Positions 43,231-56,919 are shown, counted from the stretch's first letter. The stretch is DNA of 64,000 bases from Antitrichia curtipendula (GCA_951230915.1 OX579633.1:20308574-20372573), one strand, 5' to 3'. The notes: generated by a model not told the origin, from the sequence alone. Program-made: numbers and translations.

Positions 43231-45338
43231 TCACTTCTTCTGCTTCTTGGCTCCCAAGTTAATGTAGTCCGTGATGTTGCAGCCAACGTCTTCATCGGTC
43301 TCAATGCCAATTTCCTCCTGCAGTGGACTCGTGAGCTCAGTTTCTATCCGCCAAGACCAAGAAGGTACTTTGGAAGAGTCACCATAATGTTACAAGACGT
43401 GCTACATGCTCGGAAATCAGGCAAGTGACAGAAAACAAGGTCACTCTTGTTACTTGAAAGTTAGTTGTCCCCATACAGTGAACTGGACAGAAAATGACAC
43501 AATAATTCAAAACCCGATGATGCATAAATTCCAGGAAACGGGTCGAGTACCTTGAGATCTTTCAAGTTCTCAGTCATCGATTCGGTGATCATACCCCATA
43601 ATTCCTGATATATTTTCTTCCTCCTCCTCCATAGCCCCAACTTGTGATCATAGGCCGCCTGCACTTCCAGGCGCTCTTCAGGTGTGACCAAGACACTGCC
43701 TTCTCGCAATGCCTCCACCTTTGATTCCAGAACTTCGATCTGCATTATACAGGACATTCATATGACTTGTACATTGAGGTTAATTAAGTCTCATAATCGG
43801 CCTTCACGTGCTACTTTAAAAACTACAACAGGATTATTTGGGTATACTCTGCTCATGATTCATATATTGCATGACAATGAAAATACGACAGAAAAGGAAA
43901 AAGCATTATGAGTGGCATACACTCTAGTCCATGTTTATGGCTGGCTTCAATAAAATGAATAGCCACAAAACGCATCATCAACATGAGCGTACCTCCGAGG
44001 TTAACGTATTTGTCTTCTCTCCGACTGCCTCAAGGGTGAGACTGGATTCCGTGGACTTCACTCCTGTACAACCGCACCCAGGTTTGCCAAAATGGTTTTG
44101 AAGATCACGAGAATATGCATTAATGCTTGAAGCTTCAACACTAAGCCAGGCTAATACTGACATTTAAAATTATTCGATATAAGTGATATTTAAAAATAGT
44201 AATCGTTTCCATTGAATGCATTTACAAGATCAAATCGGTGAATTTTCCTACTGAAAGTGTTCGACAAGACACTCAAATAGTGTAGAATGTCAATAAGATG
44301 AAGCCCCTGAGCTATGTATTCATATTGGCATCCGAGGAAGACGAGAGAAATTCTTGTGAACTTGCTTGTTTGATATGTTACTTACAGGAGCATTCACTAA
44401 TTCCGTAGATCAAGTGATCCACGCAAAAACCGATTCCAGAATCAGAACGGGAAATGGATGCCTGAAGGAATTGCAAAAGTCTGAAGGTTTATATATACCT
44501 GCTTCGAGCTCGCCTACATGTGAGCGAATGGATGCGATATCTACTTGTAATTGTTCATTCTGCTTCTTCATTGCCTCGAGCTCATCCATGTCAGGGATTT
44601 CGAACTGAGCCTGACTGGCCAGACAGACTCGCTGCTTTCCATAATCTTTGAACGAGATTTTCCCGTTGGCAGCCAGTGTGTCCATCACCTTTTGCACAGC
44701 CTGCTTTTTGATGCCATGTTTTTGTAATGCATCCGACACCATCTGAGCATTTAGAGGCCTGTTTTGCTGCAACAACATGCTTCCAGATTACTACAATTAC
44801 TCATTTCCATGAAGATTTCAGATTTCACAAAATCGGCATCCCCTAACAAGGCCTTTCTATGAAACCACAAAGTGATAAGCTCAACGAGATGCAGCTGTGC
44901 CAGGTGGGAACTCTAAAAAACCTTCACAAAAATCCATCGGAGCTACAGTAACCCCAATATCTCAATCAGTCAAGTCTGAGATATGAAAAAAATCGAAACG
45001 ATGCCTCTCGAATCTGCCAACCATTCCAGGAGATCAATCCAAATAAGATGAAGACAGAACCCCAGTACGAGCGGAATCCCCCCATTCCCTGTCAGCATAT
45101 GTGAATGACGAGCAGAATAAGAGCATCAAAACGAGTTAGGAACCAGTTTCATACCTCATTCATGTAGCGTAAAATGACCCCTGCCAAGACCACGGAATAC
45201 CACATCAATTCACCTCCAAAGCACATCTTCGAAGATTTCATACATGAAAATTTAATGATCCTTCCCGAGAAAAATTCAAACTCATCGAGTCAAATTCATC
45301 ACACGCCTACCTTCAACGCTATCCGCCTTCGGGGCCAT
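43231..45338 (-). CDS. HOP2: HOP2 homologue (TBPIP/PSMC3IP), meiotic homologous-pairing protein
   Basis: Six exons join in phase with clean GT..AG borders: 45338-45311, 45180-45155, 44766-44499, 44063-43993, 43739-43551 and 43317-43231. They give 222 residues, the usual HOP2 length. The N-terminal winged helix is recognisable (LRYMNEQNRPLNAQ, then KISFKDYGKQR). A central coiled coil follows (MDELEAMKKQNEQL). The C-terminal block holds LESKVEALREGS, TPEERLEV and LWRRRKKIYQELW, ending in GIETDEDVG. HOP2 works with MND1 in the nucleus to help DMC1/RAD51 find and invade the homologous chromosome in meiosis. The ATG at 45336-45338 gives MAPKADSVEG, matching the family N-terminus. The gene is divergent from the RCC1 gene, about 1.1 kb to its likely leader. 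Confidence 0.93.
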
Positions 45339-46607
45339 TGTCGCGGCAGAACACCAACGCAACCCCGTTCAATCCAATTCTCCCTTCTACTCTCGTCACA
45401 AGGTCACCCACATTTTCCCATTCTACGCACACAGTCGCAAACATCAACAAGGAGGACAAGTATCTTACACACACAAAAAACACCAGAATTGCCACAATCC
45501 TGTCTCCTGTAAACCCTAATTTGAGCTTCCCTTCAAAGCTTCCAAGGCGGGAGTCCTCAAAGAAGAAAAAGCCTGGAAGTTGATGAATGCTTGGTGGACT
45601 TGACAATGCGGGGTATAAACCTTAGAGGGTATCAATTATGAGGAATGCACCGGTGCTTGTGGAAGATGTGTTCACACTGCGTAAGGAACTTTTCCCGTCC
45701 CTTGCGGTGAAGATGCTCGGCCAGATTTGGTGCTCTGGGTGATGCTCCATCGTCATCGCCGCACATGCTTTCTTCGATTCCTGGATGCGTTGTTTTCTTA
45801 CAAAGCTCTGTTAATCGCAACCACAAATGTTCCTTTTCGGTGCTCCTGGCCCCGTTAACTTTCGATTCCGATTTGGTTAAAGTTTGCCGGAAATTTCTGA
45901 AAGTGGTGGCGAGTTTCATTTCCGTGGTCGCAAAACTGATTTCACCGGTTAAATTATTTAAGTGCGTGGAGTTTGTTGCCTCCTTCCAGCTGACGTGCGT
46001 CGTTAGCGACGTGTCGCATGAGTGCTTGTTGTCTCTACTTATTTCGTTTCGGTTTCAGTTTGCGAGGACTCTTGTGTCGCTCGGTTTTACTCCACAGCTT
46101 TGAGTCGGGCTCACGTTTTGCGGTAGGGTTTACGGATGCCACTGTTGCGGTCCTGGCGTGATTACTTGGGTTTTAATTGGAAATTGGTTGAGTAAGTGCC
46201 CAGGCAATGCTCGTGACGACCAGTAGTCCATTCTATGGACAGTCTTGCAGGAAGGATATCGAGTGATTCGCTTTCTTTTGGTTTGTTATAGCTTTGCGCG
46301 CAACTGCTGGAAGAATAATTATCTGAGCCGAGTTCTTTATTCGCTTCCGTGGTCCTGCACCAAGTAGCTCGGGTCACTATCTCCGCTAGCTTTTATTGGC
46401 GAGGGATTTGGCAGTAATATCTGCATCTTCGAATCGCTAATCGCTTTGGAAGCGGTGGAAGAGGCGTAGATGGTGGAGCCTAGGGTTTCAATTGATTTTA
46501 TCAAGCGTTAATTTGGAGGATTGGAGGAGCTTTTCTGAACAAAGAACTCTATGTGCATTGAATCTTGGAGCTGCCTGGACGACTCTGTTTGCATTCCTGT
46601 TGCAGCG
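45339..46607. promoter_or_regulatory. shared divergent promoter region of HOP2 and the RCC1 gene, with 5' leader
   Basis: The ~1.1-kb gap between the HOP2 start codon and the probable leader exon of the RCC1 gene contains no gene. Frames near 45.2-45.6 and 45.77-46.1 kb are unconvincing. A donor (gcg before gtgagt) at 46608 probably ends a non-coding first exon of the plus-strand gene. No clear TATA box was found for either gene. Confidence 0.45.
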
Positions 46608-47744
46608 GTGAGTTAATTCACTAACACGCGTTTGAATCTTTGTTGCACGTAAGTTTCCTTGATCACATAAAATTGTTTTCTCGTATTTTATTTTCCCAGA
46701 AAAATGACTCGAGAAAATGTGCTTAGTTGAGATTCAAAAGTCAATGTCAAGTCTGTCGAGCGTTACTTCTATGAATCATGCGGTAGTGACAACTTTCCAA
46801 GTTTCACCGTCCTCGAAAGTCGAGGTAATATCTAGAATTGCAGTCTGTTCACTTCTCCTTTGCCTCTGCAGCTCCAGTGAACGCCTTTTGGACTGTTAGA
46901 CTGGTTGGATGTCTATTTGCACGCGCGACCGATGAGAACCGTAGGTCTCACTACGAATCTCCAGCTCAATATCCAAAATGTTGAATAAGAGTGTGGACTT
47001 CTTCTAGTTTGAGTGAATTTCAGTAGATCCTGTAATTTGAAAGGTTGAACGAGGAATACCGAAAAGGTGAAGTGAAGGAGTTAAAACGAGAGGTTTAATT
47101 ATCATGAACTTTTAGATGCTTATGGTTATGTTCCCTGAGCTATTATCGGTTCTCAAGAATAATTCTGTTAGGGATGTTTTGGGGAGTTCGTCTCTTCACT
47201 CGATAAATACGATTTCGCTAATTCGAGGACGCTGTTTGGTGTATTATACTGGCATGTTTAAACAAAAATGGTGTGGTCGTCTAATTGTATTGTATTGTAT
47301 TGTATTGCGGTGCGACTAGTATAGCCAAGTTTGCACACTTCAACAGAGACTGTTCTCTTATTTTAAGTATTTTCTGATTACAGGAAAATATCCCCGATGT
47401 TGTTTCAGCTGTAGGACATGGGATTTGCGCCAGGAGGAGTTTTAAGTGACCATCTAAATGCTGGTATCACTCTCTTGGAGACCACAAGAGCACCATCTGC
47501 TGGGCAAAGTGACATTTCTTCAAAGGCCTATGAGAACATGCAATTGGCTTTTAGTACTAGCCTGTTCTACAGGAGGAGAAGTTGACGATGACGGACGTGA
47601 TGATGACTGGTAGATGACGGGCTGAAACAGCTCCAAATAATACCTTAGGTGATAGAATCAGGGTTTACTGGGGCATGTAGTTCACGTCAATCAGTCTAGG
47701 CTTAACAAAGATTGGTTATATTCATTTTTGTAAAGTTGGGCAAC
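46608..47744 (+). other. probable 5' UTR intron and second leader exon of the RCC1 gene
   Basis: A donor at 46608 pairs plausibly with the acceptor tctgattacag ending at 47383. The following 361 bases lead to the start codon and contain several short upstream ATG frames (for example at 47396 and 47417), which could limit translation. This is inferred from splice signals only. Confidence 0.45.
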
Positions 47745-50700
47745 ATGGAAATTACCAGCACGCCATCGCCTGTCTTAGGCTACAAGCAAACTTCAGCAAG
47801 AAAAGTGGGAGGTGGTACTTGCAACGATCTCTGGGCTGCTGCTCGAAATGGCTCAATCCAGGACGTGGACATTGCCCTATCGTTGTTAAAGAAAAGTAAT
47901 GGAAATGTTGATGCCAGGAGTGTATTAGGGTCTACTGCTCTACATATCGCAGTCTGGCGAAATCATATACCAATTATTCGACGCCTGCTTGCAGCTGGTG
48001 CTAATCCAGACGCTAGGGTAAGTTGCATATCACTACGCTTTACTGTTAGTTGCGTGATAAGAAGCCAACCTCGTCTTTTTTTGTGCTAGTATGTGAAGTT
48101 TTTGACATTCACTTAAATTATAAGTTTTTCCATTTTCTCGAATATACAGTACGCTTCGTTTCGAGTTCCTTAAGTTTGTTCGTGTGCTTCTCTTTGTTTT
48201 CTAGTTTTCTACTCTTGCATTCCATTTGTTTCACAAACTATTTATCCTTATAAATTTCATGGTAACATAATTTAGAAGTTTACAAAGTAAGTAATCATTT
48301 TTTGTTGAGGCCTGAAGTGTCTTTGCCTGGATAGGATGGTGAGTCAGGATGGAGCAGTTTGCACAGGGCTTTGCATTTTGGGCATCTGGCGGTTGCTGGT
48401 GTGCTCATTGAAGCTGGTGCTTCATTAGTGCTTGAGGATACAAAAGGTCGAGTTCCAATTGACCTCATATCGGGCCCTGTCAAATGCGCCATTAATCCTC
48501 TTAATTCAGGTACAGCATCCGAACATTTGTTAAGCCTTGCAAGCATGAATCGATGATCACTTTATTCGTGAATTTCTTCCTACTCAGATCTGCTAGTGGG
48601 AACACATGTTACCTGAAAAGATCTTTTCTGGTATAGTGCTTGTTCATTTGGTTTGACCATGCCATATTATCTTAGAAGTGATCCTTAGTTGTGTTAACTT
48701 TTTAAGAAAAATATTCCAGAAAATGATCGTTTGTAGTCCTGCAGGTTTGACAGAGGTGTATAGCTGGGGCAATGGAGCAAATTATCAACTGGGAATTAAA
48801 ACTGCTGGTATTCAGAGAATACCATGTCGATTGGATGCTTTGCAAAATCTGGACGTGAGACATGTTGCGGCAGCTAAATTTCACAGTGCAGCTGTTACTG
48901 CAAGTGGGGATGTCTATACATGGGGATTTGGGCGGGGTGGCCGACTTGGACATCCTGATTTTGACATACATAGGTTCATTCCTACTTCTGTGGTACTTTG
49001 CTGGCATCTATCCTTTTCGCATGCTTGGTCGTTTCTTTTAGTTGCCTATATATTATTGGTGTTGACCAAGTTTCGCTTTACATGCAGTGGGCAAGTTGCA
49101 GTTATTATTCCTAGACAAGTTATTAGCGGGCTTGTTGGGAAGAGGGTGAAAGGGATCGCTGTGGCTAAACATCACACTGTGATTTCAACGGATGGAGGAG
49201 AAGTTTACACCTGGGGTTCCAATCGAGGTAGGTTTGTCTAAGCTACTTGCTTGCCGTGAATGAATTGAGCATTGTGAAACGTGGTACATTTTTCATCAAT
49301 TTTGTTAAATGCATTAGTGTGTGACTTTGGAAATCGCATTTGTATTGGCTTGTAGATGGTCGCTTAGGTTATCCATCCGTGGATACACAAGCAACACCTC
49401 GTAAAGTGGCAACACTGAAGGTCCGTATAGGAGCAGTGGCAGCGGCAAACAAGCACAGTGCTGTTTTGACAGAAAGTGGCGAAGTTTATACTTGGGGTTG
49501 TAACAGTGAGGGACAGCTAGGTTATGGTACCTCCAATTCTGCATCCAATTGCACACCACGGCTGATTGATTATCTCAAGGGGAGGCCGATGGTGGCCATT
49601 TCTACTGCAAAGTACCATACTGTGGTTCTTGGATCTGAAGGGGAGGTAATTAATAACCTTCTTAAGTCGTTTAGATGCTGTCAAGAGCAGTATGTTAATG
49701 AAGCAGTAGGTCTCTTTGTTGTAAACAGTTCAATTTTGAATACCTATTTAGAATTTTTTTACCTATTGTTAATCTTTAACCGTGATCCAGATGACTCAAT
49801 GGTTCTCTTATTTTTTAGTTCAGCATCATTCAATTTGCTCACGTGATTGTCTGTAATCTTATTCGTTCCAAATAATGTTCTTACTTCTTTCTGTTCTTTT
49901 AATTGGTAACTAGATTATTTTTTATTCAGTGTCTGCTTACTAGCTGATAGTGGTTCTTGATCAGGTAATGACGTGGGGTTACAAGATGGTGACTCCACGC
50001 CGTGTGGTCGTTGCTCGGGACACCAGAAAGAAAGGGCCTCATCCACTGAAGTATCATCGAATGGATCATCGTCGTCTCCGTGTGGTTGCCATTGCAGCTG
50101 GCATGACTCATAGTACATTAGTCACTGAGGATGGACTAATTTTCTACTGGGCGTCTGCTGATCCACATCTGCATCCTCACCAGGTGAGACTCCGGCTTTT
50201 ATTTATTTTTATCCATATGGAAGTCATGGATCACACATTTCCCATTTCTTCGCACTACGAGGTAATAACTTGCACACCTTTTCTGTTTGTTGCGCCTGTG
50301 AGCAGCTATCTTCAATGTCCGGCCGTCAGGCTGTGGCTGTTGCAGCCGGCAAGTATCGCACCGCAGTTGCAACTATCACTGGGAATGTTTATGCCTGGGA
50401 CGGTGAAGGCAGCGAGGCAGATGTTCCGTCTCCTGTTCGTGTTCATGGCGCAAAACATGTCACAAGTTTGTCTGTGGGAGAAACTCACTCATTGGCTGTT
50501 GCTTCCCTGTATGCTCCAACTTATTCTACAAAATCAGTCAGTGAGGCGCTTGTAGTACCCAATGCAACTGGAGAAGGTGAGGAATCTACCGACGAAGATG
50601 CTGAGGTGGAGGAGGAATCTGGGACAGTTGTGGCTGCAGCTCCGAGTCGAATGGATGAAGGTGTACCGAGTTTGAAAGACCTGTGTCAGAAGGTCGTCAC

Positions 50701-53250
50701 GGAGTCCATTGTAGAGCCCAAGAATGCTCTACAACTGCTTGAATTTGCAGATTCTCTTGACGCAGATCACTTAAAGCGATATTGTGAGGTGAATAGCTCT
50801 CACTCTTTAGCAATCTCTTCAATTTAAGTCACATTTCAATATTAAATGATACAGGTAGGACGTGTGTTACATGGTAATGTTTTATGTCCTGTTGTGTAAT
50901 GTCTCGAGAGCGAAGGTTCATATAGGGCCGTTGGTATCTGAGAGTTCGTTTTAATTGCCATTACGATTTTGTCTAACCTGTGGCGTCAGGTTGTGGTTCC
51001 AAGAAGAATGTTAAACCTTTCTAGCCGTGGGCTTGGGCTTCAATACGTACGATTCACGTTTAGTTTTTGTAGTGTTTTCTCCTGCTGTTTTCTTTTCTTA
51101 TATCCATTTCTCGCACTTGCAGGATCTAGTACTCCGCAATCTGGATTACATCCTCACCATCTCGTCTTCAACTTATGGGCAATTACCAGCTGCCCTTTTG
51201 GCCGAGTTAGAGAAGGTTCTTGACTCTAGATCCAATGAGCCATGGAGCCAGAGGTTACTACCAACGCCCAGTGCGACACTCCCTGTTGTTATAGACAGTG
51301 AAGAAGAGGACAGTGATACTTGTGGTGATTCACGGATACGCAATTTGCGGGTTGGAAGTGGGGAGCTAGATTTAATAGGAGAGAAGACACCAAGTGCAGG
51401 TTTCTTGCTCTCCGGAGACTCAAGAGGAGAGGATGCAGTAGCTAAACAATTAAGAGCTGTGCGGAAGAAGCTGCAACAAATTGAGGCGCTTGAGTTAAAA
51501 CAGCGTAAGGGTCATTATCTTGATAGCCAACAGTTGGCCAAGCTTCTATCAAAGCCCGAGTTAGAGATTTCTCTGTCATTGCTCGAGTCTGGAGTATTAC
51601 CCCCAGAAATAGCAGTGCCAAAGATTAATAGTAGCCCTATTGGTAAAGAGATCAAGACTGCGGCAGGTGAAGGAGAAAATGCGACCACTGCCAAACATGG
51701 TGCCCGTGCCGGGCTAAGAAAGGGCAAAGGTTCAGCAGGACGTGGACAGATTGTTGATTCTCCTCCAGCTGTGAAATGTAAGGACGCAAATAAAGATGAA
51801 GATTTTGACCTTCAGGTATTATTTTCAGTTTCGTGATAAGCACGTTATTGCGTAAATGTTTTTCCTTTTTCCAATTGCGAAGAGTCTTGCTATATGTTGC
51901 TAATCTAGTGGTCTATTTATTTATTTACTTGGCAGGAAACTCTACAACAGATTTCTTTACTGGAGAGCATAGGAGAACCTAGTCAGCCTTCTCCCTCGAT
52001 ACCATGTATATCTGAGCCTGAGATTCCTCAGAGACCCTCACCTCCATCCGCGGGATTCAAGGAAATTTCAGGGTTTTCTGCCACCAGTTTAGCTGCTTCA
52101 TCCGACTCTTGGACAAATGCTCACACACCAAAATCATCGTCTAAAAAGAAAGCGAAAAAGGGCGGGCTCTCCATGTTTCTCAGCGGAGCACTGGAAGCCC
52201 CACCCAAACCATTAATGCCATCTCCACCTCCCGTTCCGAAAGCTGATGGTCCAGCATGGGGAGGCATGCATCTTCCTAAGGGGTCTGCATCATTGCGGGA
52301 TATACAAACCCAGCAGAGTGTAATGGTGATCCAGTCGAAGGTAACAGCAGTTAGTCCTATCGAGATTACCCGCAGTCCATCTGCAAAGCTAAGCTCTGTC
52401 GGCAAACCATTGAATCGTGAGAAAGCCACAATGGGAATTAGTCCTCAAGAAATGACCATGAAAAAGGTGAATAGTTTAGGAAAATCTACAGTTTTGAGAA
52501 ACCCAATTTCGGAAAAAGCTGAAGGATCCGGTGCAAAGACCAGAACTCCGCACTCAATCTTAAATTCTGCAAAGACGAGTTCAGTAGGATCTAGTTCTAG
52601 TAGGGTGAACTTGGGTCGTAGTGAACAAGCTAGTAAGCCGACAAGCGATGAAATAGATGGAAGTGTGCTCCGAGTACCTCTCAGCGAGTTTGTTCGAAGT
52701 TCGGCCCCTATTGCCGTAGTATCCTCAAGGCACTCGCAGGATTTGCATCCAGAGAATAGTCCCCCTGCCTGGGCAGGGCGATCTCCAGGGACCTCTGCTC
52801 CTTTGTTGCGGGATATCCAAGTGCAGCAGGTATATTCTACATCTATTTCCTCTTATCATATTCCCATAGACTGATCATATATGTCTACCGACTGCTCTTT
52901 TTCTTCATGTCGTTGTCCTGCGTCCTATGTCTCACCGCTGATTTTGCTCATTTTCTGACAGTTCTAGTGTTTTTGTGCAGGTGAAACAACACAAAGCGCA
53001 ACAGCGGCCCATTGCATCACGAGGCAGCCCTCAGCTAACCAGTCCCTTAGGCTTGATGATGTCTGCTCCTGGAAGCAGCGGCCAGAGCTTTGACCATGCT
53101 TCCCCATCCGCGGAGACTCCCAATCGGTGGTATAAACCAGAAATTGCTAACCCTTCTCCCATCCGCAACATTCAGAAAGAGGAAGAGGCTATGAAGGATT
53201 TGCGGCGTTTATACAAGAGTGTAAAAATCGTAAGGCCCATGGACGACTAA
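47745..53250 (+). CDS. ankyrin-RCC1 protein, plant homologue of the IBtk-type family
   Basis: Ten coding exons join in phase: 47745-48017, 48335-48509, 48745-48973, 49088-49227, 49356-49645, 49965-50183, 50306-50788, 51123-51815, 51936-52829 and 52981-53250, giving 1,221 residues. Two ankyrin repeats lie at about 30-130 (GSTALHIAVWRNH, SLHRALHFGHLAVAG). RCC1 blades span about 150-460 (VYSWGNGANYQLG, VYTWGFGRGGRLG, VYTWGCNSEGQLGYG). A helical BACK-like part is at about 570-620. The C-terminal 600 residues are Ser/Pro-rich and disordered with recurring LRDIQ motifs. Arabidopsis has proteins of this order (I recall At3g03790). The role is unknown in plants; animal IBtk is a BTB-containing CUL3 adaptor, and I saw no BTB here. 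Start: the ATG at 47745, as the upstream in-frame ATG lacks family support. Confidence 0.9.
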
Positions 53251-54934
53251 ACAAGTGCCCATGGGTCGCGGATGTGATGCTTTCGACCTGATTTTTCAAC
53301 GATGATGGGAAAAGCTTGCAGTTACATATCGACCCGCTGATCAGTATCTGTGCCTTGGTAAATTCTTTAGACTTGCTTTCTGTTTCTAGTGTGAATTCGC
53401 TCAAAATCTGACACCTAACTCACCATTCTTTGTGGAGAGTAGTCAAAACCTTTTTGATTACCTCATAGTCAGCTATCGCTTTTGTATCCAACACAAAGTA
53501 GGGTAGATGTCTGTGATGTCATGGTGGTAAATTTTGTTAAATCGGCTCCAGCTATCTCACGCTCTTGTACATTGATTAGATCTAGGTTTAGGTATCTGCA
53601 GACCAAATTTGTCTGGTTTAATTTTACTCCTGATTCATCTATACTGCTTCTTGTGTATGTGTCTTCAAGTCCATTCCAGGAATCTGATCTTCAATTTTGA
53701 CGTCGTTGTGAACACTTGTTCTTTGGAGTTTCTAAAGAGACTCTTTTGCCTGAAGTCTCTCGAGTCAGTTGTGCAGATTCAGCAATTTATATACCGGTAT
53801 AACATATCTGCTGACGTCTTTGAAGCTGGATTTTTGCTAGTATGCTGATGTTACAGGAGACTATTGTTGACTATACAACCGTTCCTATGGTTTTCAAGGG
53901 TTTGGAATGTATTACTCTATGCCAGCTGTGAATTAAAGGTGTTCAAACACTCCACCTTCATTCCATGCTTCATTTATTTATTTACAAACCATGACAATGA
54001 AGTGCACTTGAAGATCTTTGAAATAATAGCACTGTTCTTTTGGGGGTTTGGTTTTGTGGTCTGATCTTCTTTGGAGGTTGTAAAGTAGACCATTCTATTC
54101 ACTTTCATTAGTTTAGTATGTTTCGAGTGTGATTTTGGATAGACATCCATTAAGTTAGGTTGTTTGCTTGTTATAGTGAGATCTCTTGCACTGTGAGTCT
54201 CTTGGTTGCGTTCTTGGTATTGTTGGAAAGCTCTTAGCAAGGAAGGATGTACTGGCTTTGTTTTGTGGCGTTTGGACCTATAGTGCGAAAGTTATGGATT
54301 TTGGAGTTATTTGTTTGTTTGTTTTTTAAAAACTACTTTTGTTTTTTTCTTAAATGTGACAATGGCATAGGGCACACTAGTATAAGTTAAGGTAGATTTG
54401 GGGAGAGATCTTTGAGTGCAAGAGCTAAATTTGAGTTTTATATCTATTTATAAATTTATTTTACCATTTGAAGTAGGAGGTTGTAGATTACACTATATAA
54501 GGTAGAACAACCCGATGTTGTCAATCACCCAATTCTGACATCTATTGGACCTCAAATTTGCGTTATTCACCCATCCATTACCACAATGCTTCATGATGAT
54601 GCACTTGGGAGGGGGACACATTAGTGTGTGGTTTAGCATGGAGCTACCTATACTTTATCAATTTAGTTCCAACAAACTTTGAAAAATTACAGTAAATTCA
54701 TTTCTTGTTGGAATATTTTGATTCTACTTTGCAAATGATCTCCCTTAAATTTTTCAATATTTTTTGAAAATAAGTGAGTTGACAAATAGCTTTTCCAATG
54801 TACCTAAATAGCAAATGTGGGATTATGGGTGGTTACAGGCTTATCTATCTTAAATGATTCCTATTTAAAGATTAGTGCTTGTAAGCATTTGTTTTTAAGA
54901 GATGAAATATAGGAGAGACCATTTGCCTATTGGT
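53251..54934 (+). other. 3' UTR and flank of the RCC1 gene; no further gene
   Basis: Sequence after the stop has transcript-like composition to about 53.9 kb. It then becomes AT-rich. No convincing frame was found on either strand, and the polyadenylation site cannot be placed firmly. Confidence 0.45.
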
Positions 54935-56919
54935 TTAACCCCTAAGTGCCCCAAGGGACCAAAAGTGTCCTCACATAGTTTAAATCCAATTCAAAGTGTT
55001 GTAACTTTTGCATTTAACCCCTAAAGGACCAAGCCATTTTCTGGCTCCGAAACCACTGAAAACTGCTGTTTCTGCTGCGTTCATTCACGAAGTTTCAAAA
55101 ATAGTTTTTTTGAAAATGTAACCGTAGGATCTTAAAGTTAACTTCTTTGAGAGGATGATATAAAAATTTCATCAAATTTGACCTTACGGATTGAGAGATA
55201 TTTGAATTCAAAGTGAAAAGTTGTTTTTTTCCCACTGTGCCCCAGAATTTCAGATGACTTTGACCACCTTGTGCTCAAATTTTTTGCACTACACACCATA
55301 GGTTTAAATTTTTTTCTTATAGGTAATGAAGTTAGGCATATGCATACCAATTTTAATATCAATCCAACATCCCGAGCACATGCCAAAAATTCTTGTAATG
55401 CCACAATGTCCCAAGAATTGGCAATACACTACTGAATTTTCGAATCAAATTTCCCACCACATACTTATAGATATAGAAAATCCGAACGGTGGATACATAG
55501 ATATACTCATAATTCACTAGTAGGAACAAAAATTTCTCAAGAAAGTGAAAATCTCTAATTTCTATGACCTTCCAAAGTTCGCAGTAGTCACCAAAATAGA
55601 TTACAGAGTGGGCAGCCCTTGTAAAAAGGGACCCAAGATGTTCCCAATAGGTTCCCGGGGAGTTCTCATTCAGTTTTAGTACAAGTGCACTTCTTCCCAC
55701 AGTTTCCAACCAAGTACTTCTCTCTCTTTTGATTTTCATGACAGATGATTTTCAATAATGGTGGCAGAGTGGCTTCTACTTTTGCCAAAAATTTCAGTTG
55801 CCCCTGCACAGTCAAACAGCGATTCCTTTGCCACAGCTGCCCTACGAACTGCTTTGGAGGTAAACAACATCATAACTTCTACATCACATGTTGGATTATG
55901 ATGAAAATTATATGTACGCGAAGCTTGTGAGAAGCTACACGCACACAAAAAGTTTCAAAAAATCAGGTCAAAAAACAACTTTGAACGACCTTGCCCGAAA
56001 TCCCAAGTGTCCCCCGAGGGGACTTTGGTCCTTTAGGGGTTAATGTTTGATTTCAATTAAACTTGTTGAAAAATGTGCTCTCTCTTCCTGTTTGTGTGGT
56101 AAAAATTTTAGATCAATCCAAGATGTACTAATTTTTTGTAAGTCAATCTAAGTTTAGGTTCAAATTGAGTTTACCAAACTGCATTTGATGGCTGCAACTT
56201 CGGGGGCTTGTATCTCCTTCATCCAATGTTTCAATAAAAATTTGTTGGATTATGTTCCTCTTAAAGTCTAGTTATTGTAGTAAAGTTTCTATGTCAATCC
56301 AAGTTGTTTGGAATGTTTGGAAGCAATTCGAAATTCCAGACCCTAACATTTTTGGATTACAGTGAACTTCGGCGTCTTGTTTCTTCTTCATACAATATTT
56401 GTTTCCAATAAAAAAAATTATAAAAGTTGCACATATTAGTTTAGTTTTTGTGGCTAAAATTTCATATCAATCCAAGACGTTATAAGTGATTGAGAAGCAT
56501 TTTAGTAGAAGGAGGTTCAACCTCATGTGTTTTTTCTTGCTATTTTTGACATTTCAAAGCCATTTTGCAAAAACAATGAGTCAATTAATGATAATTTTTT
56601 TTCACCAATGTATTTGTATGCTGGTTATGAATCACTTTATAGTTTAAATTTTTCATTTGAGTAAGTTTAGAAATCGATTTTCACCTCCAAATGTAGTGCT
56701 AGGAAATTTCGGCATCCTTTTTCAACACTGAAACATTATAATCTTGCAATCTATGTGCTGAAATAACTCCAAATTTGATTCATGTCATTTACAACACGTA
56801 CACTACAGTACAAGATTGTATGGTTGAGATTTCTACACCTTAGTGACATTTAGATCTACAAGACTTCAAAAGCAATGATGTTTGTGAACTCAAAAAGGCC
56901 TTGGGCTTTTAGGGGTTAA
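54935..56919. mobile_element. TTAA element interrupted by a second TTAA element
   Basis: The left end TTAACCCCTAAGTGCCCCAA and the right end (read inverted, TTAACCCCTAAAAGCCCAAG) define a 1,985-bp unit. Removing the nested element leaves about 959 bp. That matches the 977-bp relative at 39107-40083 in size and order of phrases (ccaaaagtgtcctcaca; aacttcgggggcttgtat; ggattacagtgaactt). No transposase frame. Confidence 0.8.
55014..56043. mobile_element. nested 1,030-bp TTAA element with target duplication
   Basis: Ends are TTAACCCCTAAAGGACCAAG and, inverted, TTAACCCCTAAAGGACCAAA: 19 identical bases. Its flanks read gcatTTAA and TTAAtgtttg. The uninterrupted relative at 39.1 kb reads gcatccaatgtttg. 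The insertion therefore duplicated exactly TTAA. The interior is related to 21826-22761 and has no transposase frame. Confidence 0.85.
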
